In this document: piece after piece, positions 27,869 through 36,095 of the stretch
Numbering within the stretch: position 1 is the stretch's first letter
How the letters are laid out: each line of letters starts with the position of its first letter
NCBI RefSeq assembly: GCF_021390175.1
Contig: NZ_CP090004.1
Location: 2,108,001-2,172,000 of the forward strand
Reading direction: 5' to 3'
Origin: Flagellimonas sp. HMM57
GTDB taxonomy: Bacteria; Bacteroidota; Bacteroidia; Flavobacteriales; Flavobacteriaceae
Length of the DNA: 64,000 nt
Position numbers and translations under genes: made by a program
Notes under the pieces: model-generated
The model's database searches: none
What the model saw: only the letters and a program-made list of their open reading frames with translations
What the model was told of the DNA's origin: nothing

Positions 27869-28591
27869 ATGACTTTTGAAACAACATTGAACAACTATTT
27901 TCCCGGGAGTATTTCCCTAGAGGATTATATACATCAAACCCATGAAAAACTAACCCCATTGGGTTTTACAAATGAAAACACTTTTGCTTGCGTTAGTGTA
28001 TGTCGAGATGAAATCACCAAACCACTTTTAGATCAAACCGACCTTGTATGGGGTGAGGTATTTAACTTTTCGAGTTTGGCCGGTTCGTTAACACTTGGCA
28101 AAACCGGTTTTGCAGCAGCGGCGAGCCATGCTCCTATAATTGATGGCTTGGAACGTTATATTTTTATTGCTATGCCCCATATTGCCATAAGTGAAAAAGG
28201 CGAGATAGGTATTGTGTATCGCGAGGGTAGGTCAGGGGCTTCCCACGCCTGTGGTGCTTTGGAAGCAATTATTGACGAAATAGGGAATGGAAAGCTGCAT
28301 TTGCAATTGGATATGGATGATATTGAACAAAGCATTTTAAAAACGAAGATTTTTGAGAAACTTCAATATGGGGAAAAACCGGACTTGGTGCGTATAACCA
28401 AAATAGCCCACGAGATCATAGTAGAGGATTTGGAAAGACTTATACAAGTGGCCGAGAAGGAGCCTTACGATTATGCTGTCTTAACAGGTATCATGATTCA
28501 TGGCCCCGAAGAAAGTAACTATGTATATCCACAAAGTTTTTATGCGGTGACCATGGATAATAGGGAAGAAAAAAAGAGTCTCGTTTTATAG
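27869..28591 (+). CDS. LCIB/C-type carbonic anhydrase homologue (theta class)
   Basis: The 240-residue protein matches the LCIB/C family first known from algal CO2 concentration, a group with a beta-carbonic-anhydrase-like fold. Conserved features are YFPGSISL near the start, ACVSVCRDE (Cys45, Asp47 as the C-x-D pair), NFSSLAG, GKTGFAAAASHAPI, AMPHIAIS (His104) and SHACGA (Cys128). Cys45, His104 and Cys128 are the expected zinc ligands. An upstream TTG (27791) would add an unrelated 26 residues; the ATG at 27869 fits the family start. It is divergent from ppc. Family assignment is from memory of motifs. Confidence 0.83.
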   Translation: MTFETTLNNYFPGSISLEDYIHQTHEKLTPLGFTNENTFACVSVCRDEITKPLLDQTDLVWGEVFNFSSLAGSLTLGKTGFAAAASHAPIIDGLERYIFIAMPHIAISEKGEIGIVYREGRSGASHACGALEAIIDEIGNGKLHLQLDMDDIEQSILKTKIFEKLQYGEKPDLVRITKIAHEIIVEDLERLIQVAEKEPYDYAVLTGIMIHGPEESNYVYPQSFYAVTMDNREEKKSLVL

Positions 28592-28609
28592 CTTGCGAGC
28601 ATAGAAGTA

Positions 28610-28644
28610 GCAGCATAATATATCATGTAGATATTAGATGCTGC
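28610..28644. terminator. Possible stem-loop between convergent genes
   Basis: GCAGCAT (28610-28616) pairs with ATGCTGC (28638-28644) around a 21-nt loop, between the LCIB-like gene and recX. There is no strong T run, so function as a terminator is doubtful. Confidence 0.3.
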
Positions 28645-28665
28645 CACAATTTTTTCATTGCTGGT

Positions 28666-29136
28666 TTAAATCAAATCCTTTAGTTTTTCGTATACCAAAT
28701 GACTTTCCCATCCGCGGTAGAGTAAATAATCGGCTAGTTTCTTTTTCTTTTTTAAGGGATTGGCCTCTGTAATTTGGTTGAGCCTTTTTTGTGCCAGTTC
28801 GTCTAACGTGCTTTGGTATATATCATCATCAATTTCGGCTAAAGCACTTTCTATATTGTATTTTGAAATTTGACGAGACTTCAGTTCGTTAATTATTCTG
28901 TTTCTCCCCCATTTCTTTATATTGAATTTTCCTCTTGCAAAACTTTTCGCAAAACGTTCTTCATTTAAATAGTTTTCCTGAATAAGATGGGATATGATGT
29001 GGTCAATAGCTTCGGGAATCATTCGCATTCCCTTTAATTTTTCATGCACATCTTTGTGACAACGTTCTTGGTAGGCACAGTATGATTCCAGTTTTCTGGT
29101 AGCCTCGGTTACTGAATAAGCTTTTGAAGGGATCAT
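28666..29136 (-). CDS. recX: Regulatory protein RecX
   Basis: RecX limits RecA filament growth. The 156-residue, helix-rich protein has the three-repeat RecX layout, with YLNEERFAKSFARGKFNIKKWGRNRIINELKSR as the most conserved part. The recA gene is not in the window. The start overlaps the stop of the DUF3667 gene, so it is translationally coupled to it. Confidence 0.93.
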   Translation of the reverse strand: MIPSKAYSVTEATRKLESYCAYQERCHKDVHEKLKGMRMIPEAIDHIISHLIQENYLNEERFAKSFARGKFNIKKWGRNRIINELKSRQISKYNIESALAEIDDDIYQSTLDELAQKRLNQITEANPLKKKKKLADYLLYRGWESHLVYEKLKDLI

Positions 29137-29897
29137 TAGTTATTTAAGTAGGATAATAAAAAAACAATGGCAATAAGGAGTGCCATCAAAATGATAATAA
29201 AAGCAGAGAACAAAACGATAAATAAGAAAAATTTTAAAATGGATGTTCCCAAGTCCAGTTTAAACAATTTACCGAAGCTGTAAATGTAAAGAAAAAACGT
29301 AATGAATGTGGTAATAGAGTAAACCAGGGGATGCGTTAATAAGCTGATATAAAAGAAAACAAAGATAAAGATAAAACTGGTGCCTTGAATGTAGGAATTG
29401 AACACTAGATGTTCGGCATAGTTATAGGTTTTGCGATAAATGAAATATGTAAACAAAGAATAAACAGGAATAAGAATCAGTGTAGTAATATTGAAATACT
29501 CTATGATTTCCCTTTGTACTTTTTGGGTATCCTTTAGTTGGGCGCCTCCATAGAGATCTTTCATCTTTTCACTGAACGCTTGGAGGTGTTCCATAAAATT
29601 ATCAAGAAACAATGTAAACGAAAACAGGACCAAAGTTGCACCTATAATCAAATAGGTAAAAGGATGCACATATTTTTTTCGGACTCCTTTTGTATATTCT
29701 TCTAGAACTATATGAGGGCGAACTACAAGTAATCGGGCCGTAAACAAGTATTTATTGTCCCATCCAAAGATAGTTTCGGCGATTTCGGATAATATTCTTT
29801 TTAATGTGATTCTGTTTTTAACAACTCTAGCTCCACAATGAAAGCAAAAAGATGCCTCTTTAGAAATGGTTTCATGACAATTAAGACAGTGAGGCAT
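29136..29897 (-). CDS. DUF3667-type membrane protein with N-terminal zinc ribbon
   Basis: The 253-residue protein starts MPHCLNCHETI. Paired CxxC knuckles (CLNC, CFHC) form a zinc ribbon, followed by a YTKGVRKKYVHPFTYLIIG segment and four or five membrane helices, the DUF3667 layout. Function is unknown. An open frame continues 51 codons upstream, but it would run through the terminator and 3' end of the RNase gene, so I chose the ATG at 29897. Confidence 0.8.
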   Translation of the reverse strand: MPHCLNCHETISKEASFCFHCGARVVKNRITLKRILSEIAETIFGWDNKYLFTARLLVVRPHIVLEEYTKGVRKKYVHPFTYLIIGATLVLFSFTLFLDNFMEHLQAFSEKMKDLYGGAQLKDTQKVQREIIEYFNITTLILIPVYSLFTYFIYRKTYNYAEHLVFNSYIQGTSFIFIFVFFYISLLTHPLVYSITTFITFFLYIYSFGKLFKLDLGTSILKFFLFIVLFSAFIIILMALLIAIVFLLSYLNN

Positions 29898-29954
29898 TAA
29901 AATTGGTTTGGCTACAAAACTCAATGTACGAAAAAAATGAAAATCTAGTTGAAA

Positions 29955-29986
29955 CAAAAAAAGCGACACCATTTCTGGTGCCGCTT
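29955..29986 (-). terminator. Terminator for the RNase E/G gene
   Basis: A 10-bp stem (29961-29970 with 29977-29986) with one G-U pair in the minus-strand RNA and a following T run lies 5 bp after the stop. Confidence 0.8.
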
Positions 29987-29991
29987 TGGTA

Positions 29992-31539
29992 TTATCTAAT
30001 TGTTTTACCGTCCTTGTCTTTAAAACGATATTCAAGGTATGTATATGCATCCCTTGGTTGAATCTTCACCCATTTCTTATGTTCTAAGAACCACTTGTAA
30101 CGTGGAGATGGGAAACCTTTGGTTAGGTAGGCTGCAATAAAGGGATGTATGTTGAGAACAATGCCATTGTTCTTTTGCTTCCCTTTCATAATGCGCTCCA
30201 GATCATTATTGATTTTGTCTATCAATACTATAGGAGCTTCTACTTCTGAACCCGAGCCATTGGGATTTACCTCACTGGTCTTGATATTCATTTCTGGACG
30301 TACCCGTTGTCTGGTAATCTGAACAAGTCCAAATTTACTGGGGGGCAATATTTTGTGCTTAGCCCTATCGTCCTTCATTTCATCTCTAAGATGGTCGAAC
30401 AATTTTCTTCTATGGTCACCTTTGACCATATCAATGAAATCCACTACAATGATTCCGCCCATATCACGAAGCCTAAGCTGTCGCGCAATTTCAGAAGCTG
30501 CCGATAGATTTACTTCTAGAGCAGTATCTTCTTGGTTTTTTGCTTTGTTGGAGCGGTTGCCACTGTTTACGTCGATTACATGTAAAGCTTCAGTATGCTC
30601 TATCACAAGATATGCACCACGGCTCATAGAGGCCGTTCTTCCGAAGGAAGTCTTTATCTGACGCTCAATCCCAAATTTTTCAAATATGGGCGATTTGCCA
30701 GAATAATGTTTTACGATAGACTCCTTTTGCGGGGCGATTTCATGTAAATAATCTTTGATTTGATTATAAAGTGTCTCATCATCAACATGTATCCCTGTAA
30801 AGGAATCGTTGAAAACATCCCTAAGTATGGAGGAAGCTCTATTGAGCTCTACCAACACTTTGGACGGATGAGGTGCTTTTTGCAATTTCTTGCACATTGT
30901 CATCCACTTAGATGACAAATCTTGAAGATCTTTGTCCAGTTCTGCAACTTTTTTGCCTTCTGCAACGGTACGTATGATAACGCCAAATCCTTTGGGCTTT
31001 ATACTCTTAACGAGTCGTATTAGCCTGTCTTTTTCTTCCTTGCTCCCTATTTTTTGTGATACGGAAACACGGTCGGAAAATGGAACCATTACCAAGTAAC
31101 GCCCTGCTAAGGAAAGCTCTGAGCTAATTCTTGGTCCTTTGGTGGAAATGGGTTCTTTTACAATTTGTACCAATAATGACTGATTGGCTTTAATAACTTC
31201 GTTAATACTGCCATTCTTGTCTATATCTTTTTCAAATGGAAAATCTTTGAGGGAGTAGTCTTTTAACTTTCCCGTTCTAACTTTTTTTATGAATTGCAAC
31301 ATGGAGGATAATTGCGGACCAAGGTCATGATAATGCAGAAAAGCATCTTTTTCATAACCAACATTTACGAATGCCGCATTAAGGCCGGTAACGGGTTTTC
31401 TTATCTTCGCCAGGAAGATGTCCCCTACGGAGAAATTATTATCATCCTCATCTTTGTGTAATTCTATTAGTTTTCCATCCTTTAGTAAGGCAAAATCGAC
31501 TGCATCAGGACTAGATCTTACGATTAATTCTCTATTCAC
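29992..31539 (-). CDS. rng: Ribonuclease E/G family endoribonuclease
   Basis: The 515-residue protein has an S1-type RNA-binding domain (about 36-125), and the catalytic Asp pair is present: Asp323 in VIDVNSGN and Asp367 in VVDFIDM. The two Zn-link cysteines (CPxC) expected after the RPE segment are absent; the sequence there is EVNPNGSG (about 423-430). The start is GTG. It lies downstream of HU and the 29-residue basic gene. Confidence 0.93.
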   Translation of the reverse strand: MNRELIVRSSPDAVDFALLKDGKLIELHKDEDDNNFSVGDIFLAKIRKPVTGLNAAFVNVGYEKDAFLHYHDLGPQLSSMLQFIKKVRTGKLKDYSLKDFPFEKDIDKNGSINEVIKANQSLLVQIVKEPISTKGPRISSELSLAGRYLVMVPFSDRVSVSQKIGSKEEKDRLIRLVKSIKPKGFGVIIRTVAEGKKVAELDKDLQDLSSKWMTMCKKLQKAPHPSKVLVELNRASSILRDVFNDSFTGIHVDDETLYNQIKDYLHEIAPQKESIVKHYSGKSPIFEKFGIERQIKTSFGRTASMSRGAYLVIEHTEALHVIDVNSGNRSNKAKNQEDTALEVNLSAASEIARQLRLRDMGGIIVVDFIDMVKGDHRRKLFDHLRDEMKDDRAKHKILPPSKFGLVQITRQRVRPEMNIKTSEVNPNGSGSEVEAPIVLIDKINNDLERIMKGKQKNNGIVLNIHPFIAAYLTKGFPSPRYKWFLEHKKWVKIQPRDAYTYLEYRFKDKDGKTIR

Positions 31540-31677
31540 CTGAATCGATTTTAAATTTATCCCAATTAATAGTACTAAAGGGATAAATGATTAAACAATA
31601 TATAGAATCGGTTTTCTTTCAAACCGATTGAAATTCTTCTTTTTTGAATCTCTATGTCAAAGAACGTATGTGTTGAA

Positions 31678-31707
31678 AATAAAAAAGTAGTTGTAACAAC
31701 TACTTTT
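31678..31707 (-). terminator. Terminator overlapping the end of the 29-residue gene
   Basis: A 12-bp perfect stem (31681-31692 with 31696-31707) and T run on the minus strand contains the stop codon of the small gene. Confidence 0.8.
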
Positions 31708-31788
31708 TCTTGTGTCGATTAGCTCTACGGCGCTTTTTACGCTTGTGGGTAGCTACCTTATGTCTTTTTCTTTTTTTACCACTCGGCA
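31699..31788 (-). CDS. Small, very basic 29-residue protein
   Basis: The frame reads MPSGKKRKRHKVATHKRKK and continues RRRANRHKKK. More than half of its residues are Lys or Arg, with three His. I recall near-identical short proteins in other Bacteroidota, so it looks real and conserved. Such composition suggests RNA or ribosome binding, but I cannot name it; it does not resemble bTHX. It lies between HU and RNase E/G and ends inside a perfect terminator stem. Confidence 0.75.
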
Positions 31789-31816
31789 TATGGTTGTTTC
31801 TTTTACGTTAATTATA

Positions 31817-32107
31817 TTATTTTACTTGAACATTGCTTTTTACACCTTCAACAAAAACTTTTGCCGGTTTAAATGCAGGTATATTGTGCGCTGGGATTTT
31901 AATAGTTGTATTCTTGGAAATATTTCTTCCGGTTTTTTCCGCCCTCGTCTTAATGATAAAGCTTCCAAAACCTCTTAAATACACATTATCACCATTCTCT
32001 AAGGACGATTTTACCTCCTCCATAAAAGATTCAACTGTTGCTTGTACGTCTCCTTTTTCAATACCTAGTTTTTCTGAGATTCTAGTTACAATATCTGCTT
32101 TCGTCAT
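31817..32107 (-). CDS. hup: HU family DNA-binding protein
   Basis: A 96-residue HU/IHF-type histone-like protein: TKADIVTRISEKLGI at the start, VYLRGFGSF, and the minor-groove arm with RNISKNTTIKIPAHNIPAFKP. It binds and bends DNA as a dimer. A full -7 box lies just upstream. Confidence 0.95.
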   Translation of the reverse strand: MTKADIVTRISEKLGIEKGDVQATVESFMEEVKSSLENGDNVYLRGFGSFIIKTRAEKTGRNISKNTTIKIPAHNIPAFKPAKVFVEGVKSNVQVK

Positions 32108-32140
32108 TTCGTATTATTATTTTCTTATTTTTTAGGCTTG

Positions 32141-32148
32141 CAAATATA
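32141..32148 (-). promoter_or_regulatory. Bacteroidota -7 box for HU
   Basis: The minus strand reads TATATTTG, a full match to TAnnTTTG, 33 bp before the HU ATG. Confidence 0.6.
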
Positions 32149-32229
32149 AAAATTAAAATTAATCTTTTGTTTAAAGCCTTTAATTTTAAGTATATAAACT
32201 ACTACATTTAACCTATAGTATTTTCCTTG

Positions 32230-33267
32230 ATGTCTTTTTCCCAAAAAATCTTGAAATGGTATGGCCAACATAAGCGCGAACTTCCATGGAGAACAACGAA
32301 TGACCCTTATAAAATTTGGCTTTCGGAAATCATGCTCCAGCAAACACGAGTTGCACAGGGCATGCCCTATTACCATAAATTTTTAGAAGCTTTTCCCACG
32401 GTCTATGACTTGGCAAATGCAGATGAAGAGCAAGTACTAAAGCTTTGGCAGGGCCTGGGATATTATTCTAGGGCAAGAAACCTGCATGCTACTGCTAAAA
32501 TGGTCGTAACAGAACATGGAGGTCATTTCCCCAATACCTATGAGGAGCTTAAATCGCTGAAAGGTGTGGGGGATTATACTGCCAGTGCAATAGCTTCAAT
32601 ATGCTTTAATGAGCCAGAACCTGTTGTGGATGGCAACGTTTATCGTGTGCTTGCCAGATATTTTGGTGTGGATTTGCCCATAAACAGTACGACAGGGGTC
32701 AAATATTTTAAGAAATTGGCGCGTGATGTAATGAACTCAGAGAACATTAGGGACTATAATCAAGGGATAATGGAATTTGGTGCCATACAATGTGCTCCCA
32801 AAAAGCCATACTGTCTCTTGTGTCCTTTAAATGATAGTTGTGTGGCCCTACAGGAAAACAAAGTTGGGGCCCTTCCTGTTAAACTAAAGAATGCTAAAAT
32901 CAAAAATCGCTTTTTTAACTATTTGATTTTTTTGGATGATAAGAAACAAACATTGCTAGAGCAGCGAAAAGGAAAGGGGATATGGCAGAATTTATACCAA
33001 TTTCCGCTTGTTGAGTCCCATAACGTAATGAATATTTCAGAATTAAAGGAGCAGATAGGCAATCATAATGACTTTCCGGATTATGCAAAAGTGCTATTGT
33101 ATAACGAACAGCCTATCGTTCATAAGCTTTCCCATCAACATTTACATACCAGATTTTGGATTTTACAAACAAAAGAGATATTAAAAGATGGTATTTCATG
33201 GGGAGATATCATATCTTTTCCTGTTCCTGTTTTGATTGCAGATTTCATTAAGACATATAAAATTTAG
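32230..33267 (+). CDS. mutY: A/G-specific adenine glycosylase
   Basis: MutY removes adenine mispaired with 8-oxoguanine. The 345-residue protein has EIMLQQTRV with the catalytic Glu, the helix-hairpin-helix LKGVGDYTASAI, the catalytic Asp in VVDGNVYRV, the 4Fe-4S Cys set CAPKKPYCLLCPLNDSC and a NUDIX-like C-terminal domain. A TTG one codon earlier is less likely than this ATG. It heads the mutY-ssb-gldE-gldD block. Confidence 0.97.
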   Translation: MSFSQKILKWYGQHKRELPWRTTNDPYKIWLSEIMLQQTRVAQGMPYYHKFLEAFPTVYDLANADEEQVLKLWQGLGYYSRARNLHATAKMVVTEHGGHFPNTYEELKSLKGVGDYTASAIASICFNEPEPVVDGNVYRVLARYFGVDLPINSTTGVKYFKKLARDVMNSENIRDYNQGIMEFGAIQCAPKKPYCLLCPLNDSCVALQENKVGALPVKLKNAKIKNRFFNYLIFLDDKKQTLLEQRKGKGIWQNLYQFPLVESHNVMNISELKEQIGNHNDFPDYAKVLLYNEQPIVHKLSHQHLHTRFWILQTKEILKDGISWGDIISFPVPVLIADFIKTYKI

Positions 33268-33275
33268 TACTTTTG
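33268..33275 (+). promoter_or_regulatory. Bacteroidota -7 box for ssb
   Basis: TACTTTTG is a full match, directly after the mutY stop and 15 bp before the ssb ATG. It gives ssb its own promoter. Confidence 0.6.
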
Positions 33276-33290
33276 ATTAATTAAAGAATT

Positions 33291-33749
33291 ATGAGCGGAA
33301 CATTGAACAAAGTGATGCTGATCGGGCATTTGGGCGACGAAGTGAAAATCCATTATTTTGAAGGTGGAAATTGCATTGCAAGATTTCCACTGGCCACCAA
33401 TGAAACCTACACGAATAAACAAACCGGGGAACGGGTTACGAATACGGACTGGCATAACATAGTTATAAGAAATAAAGCTGCGGAAATATGTGAAAAATAT
33501 TTGAGCAAAGGCGACAAAGTATATTTGGAAGGAAGATTGAAAAACCGACAATGGCAAGGTGAGGACGGTAATACCAGATATACTACCGAAGTCCACGTAC
33601 AGGACTTTACCTTTCTCTCCACAAAAAAGGAAAGTATGGCGAATGCACAACAAGGTTCTGGAACAATGCCACAGAATGAGCCCGCAAAACCTACGCCTAG
33701 TGCTGCACCTGTTGAAGAAACAGAACAGGATGATGATTTACCATTCTAA
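33291..33749 (+). CDS. ssb: Single-stranded DNA-binding protein
   Basis: A 152-residue OB-fold protein: SGTLNKVMLIGHLGDEVKI at the start, a Pro/Gln-rich flexible linker, and the acidic tip DDDLPF used to recruit repair and replication partners. It lies between mutY and gldE in the conserved flavobacterial order. Confidence 0.97.
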   Translation: MSGTLNKVMLIGHLGDEVKIHYFEGGNCIARFPLATNETYTNKQTGERVTNTDWHNIVIRNKAAEICEKYLSKGDKVYLEGRLKNRQWQGEDGNTRYTTEVHVQDFTFLSTKKESMANAQQGSGTMPQNEPAKPTPSAAPVEETEQDDDLPF

Positions 33750-33774
33750 ACACTAAGATTAAAGTACTTAAAAT

Positions 33775-35103
33775 TTGGACCCTGACCCTTATTGTCTGGC
33801 ATTTTTTTTAACCACCTTAGACAGTATCTTTTTAATAAAAGTGGCAATTCTTATTTTGCTTCTGTGCTGTTCTGCACTAATTTCTGGTGCCGAGGTAGCC
33901 TTGTTCGGGCTTTCGCAAACAGATTTGAACGAGCTTGAAGAAAAAGAAACGTCAAAAGGAAAACTCATTGTACAACTGCTGGAAAAGCCAAAAAAACTAT
34001 TGGCTACTATATTGATTACGAACAATGCCATAAACATCGGTGTTGTTTTGCTGTTCAGTTCTATTGGGGACACAATTTTTTCAGAAATAGATCAAACGCT
34101 GTTTGGAGTGGTTTCTGTGCGTTTTCTTTTAGAAGTCGTAGTAGCTACATTTTTAATTTTGATGTTTGGGGAAATACTCCCAAAAATATACGCCAATAGA
34201 AATAGGCTTCAATTTTCAAGCTTTATGTCTATCCCCTTAAAGGCTTTGAATACTGTATTTACACCTTTAAGTGCCCCAATGCGCTCAGCGACTCTTTATC
34301 TTGAAGAAAAGCTGGGAAGACAAAAATCCAATTTGAGTATTGACCATTTATCCCAGGCATTGGAGCTGGCTTCTGAAGGAGATACGACCAAAGAAGAACA
34401 GAAGATCTTGGAAGGCATTGTTACTTTTGGGAATACCGACACTAAACAGGTAATGCGTCCCCGAATAGATATTTTTGCACTCAATGAAGAGATGAAGTTT
34501 CCTGAAGTAATTGAGGAAATCAAGAAAAATGGCTATTCAAGAATTCCTGTTTTTGCAGAAAATATGGATAATGTTCTTGGAGTGTTGTACATTAAAGACT
34601 TATTGCCCTATATAGAGCGAAAAACCTTTAATTGGATGTCTCTGATTCGGGAACCTTATTTTGTGCCAGAAAACAAAAAGCTGGATGATCTACTGTTAGA
34701 ATTTCAAGAAAAAAAGAACCATTTGGCTGTTGTTGTCGATGAATATGGCGGAACCTCTGGAATCGTAACTCTGGAAGATATCATTGAAGAAATCGTAGGG
34801 GATATCAGCGATGAGTTTGATGACGAGGATTTAATATTCTCCAAACTGGATGATTATAATTATGTTTTTGATGGCAAAACGACCCTAAAGGATTTTTACC
34901 GTGTCGTTAAGATTGAAAATGAAGAACTTTTTGAAGGAAACAAGGGGGAATCTGAGACTATTGCTGGATTTGTACTCGAAATTTCGGGAAGTTTTCCAAA
35001 GTTAGGAGAGAAAGTTCTATTTGAAGAGTATAAGTTTGTAGTGGAGAGTATGGATAAAAAAAGATTAAAACGCATAAAAGTAACATTGCCCCATGAAGCA
35101 TAA
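33775..35103 (+). CDS. gldE: Gliding motility-associated membrane protein GldE (CNNM/CBS/CorC type)
   Basis: The 442-residue protein has a CNNM-type membrane domain (about 1-190), two CBS domains (about 205-330) and a CorC_HlyC C-terminal domain (about 345-440). Position next to gldD identifies it as GldE rather than a general CorC homologue. The start is a TTG, and no ATG lies before the first membrane helix. Its 3' end overlaps gldD by 11 bp. Confidence 0.93.
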   Translation: MDPDPYCLAFFLTTLDSIFLIKVAILILLLCCSALISGAEVALFGLSQTDLNELEEKETSKGKLIVQLLEKPKKLLATILITNNAINIGVVLLFSSIGDTIFSEIDQTLFGVVSVRFLLEVVVATFLILMFGEILPKIYANRNRLQFSSFMSIPLKALNTVFTPLSAPMRSATLYLEEKLGRQKSNLSIDHLSQALELASEGDTTKEEQKILEGIVTFGNTDTKQVMRPRIDIFALNEEMKFPEVIEEIKKNGYSRIPVFAENMDNVLGVLYIKDLLPYIERKTFNWMSLIREPYFVPENKKLDDLLLEFQEKKNHLAVVVDEYGGTSGIVTLEDIIEEIVGDISDEFDDEDLIFSKLDDYNYVFDGKTTLKDFYRVVKIENEELFEGNKGESETIAGFVLEISGSFPKLGEKVLFEEYKFVVESMDKKRLKRIKVTLPHEA

Positions 35104-35650
35104 TTGGCCTTTATATCTTATTGTATTTACTTCAATAATAGGTTGCAAGGATGAGGTCTTGCCCAAACCTAATGCCATGCTACGATTAGAGTATCCCGAG
35201 GCAAAATATAAAGAAATTCAGAATGATTGCACCTATGCTTTTGAGGTCAATGACTTGTCCGAGCTCAAGGAGAATAAGGATTGCTCTTTGGTTTTAGACT
35301 ATCCTATGATGAACGGCGCTGTTTACATAACCTATAAACCTGTAAAAGAGAACCTGAACACATTGCTTACCGATGCGCAAAAGCTATCCTATGAGCATGT
35401 GGTAAAAGCAGATAATATTATAGAACAACCTTTTGTGAATACCGAAAAAGGAGTCTACGGCATGTTTTATGAAGTTAGTGGAAATGCAGCGTCCCAATCC
35501 CAATTTTATGTGACCGATAGTACCGATCACTTTGTGACCGGGTCACTGTATTTCTATGCTAAGCCCAATTACGATTCTATTCTTCCGGCAGCGATCTATC
35601 TGCAAAAAGACATTAGGAGAATTATGGAAACACTGCGTTGGAAAAAATAA
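35093..35650 (+). CDS. gldD: Gliding motility lipoprotein GldD
   Basis: A 185-residue lipoprotein with lipobox ending in IIGC. It carries the GldD core (KPNAMLRLEYPEAKY, YVTDSTDHFVTGSLYFYAKPNYDSILP). GldD is needed for gliding and the type IX secretion machinery in flavobacteria. It overlaps gldE. Confidence 0.95.
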   Translation: MKHNWPLYLIVFTSIIGCKDEVLPKPNAMLRLEYPEAKYKEIQNDCTYAFEVNDLSELKENKDCSLVLDYPMMNGAVYITYKPVKENLNTLLTDAQKLSYEHVVKADNIIEQPFVNTEKGVYGMFYEVSGNAASQSQFYVTDSTDHFVTGSLYFYAKPNYDSILPAAIYLQKDIRRIMETLRWKK

Positions 35651-35652
35651 GG

Positions 35653-36072
35653 TTACTCCTTCTCTAACAGTACTTCCGCCCTTTCTATACTGGAATTTAT
35701 CTGTTCCTTTAGGGCCCTAACGTTTTCTTCCTCTTCATCGAGCCATTTTTGTTTCTGTTCCGTGAGTTCTTTGCCATTAAGAATTTCATCAGAATCAAAA
35801 CGACTTCCGAACGATTTCATCCAATCCATCATGGCTACATTGGCGTTTTGTAAATCTTTCATCGCAGCTTCGTATTGTTGTCCCGTTTCTGTGGTATCAA
35901 CTTTACTTTTTAGCTCACCGACCAATTTTCCCAATTTTCCCATCTTGGGCATTACTTCGTCGTGGACCGCCATTACTTGTTCCATTTGTGTTGATTCATT
36001 GGATGTTTTTTCGCCTTGTTTGCAACTCAGTGCAAAAAACAAAAGGGCGGCTATAAATAAATTGTATCTCAT
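35653..36072 (-). CDS. Small helical lipoprotein, unknown function
   Basis: A 139-residue protein with lipobox FALSC and a charged, all-helical body (LGKLVGELKSKVDTTETGQQYEAAMKDL and a Glu-rich end) that looks like a coiled coil. I chose the ATG at 36072 because it begins the signal peptide; an ATG six codons earlier is possible. It lies 23 bp after the DJ-1-type gene. No function can be assigned. Confidence 0.75.
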   Translation of the reverse strand: MRYNLFIAALLFFALSCKQGEKTSNESTQMEQVMAVHDEVMPKMGKLGKLVGELKSKVDTTETGQQYEAAMKDLQNANVAMMDWMKSFGSRFDSDEILNGKELTEQKQKWLDEEEENVRALKEQINSSIERAEVLLEKE

Positions 36073-36095
36073 CTTATTTTCTTTTTTCAAAAATA

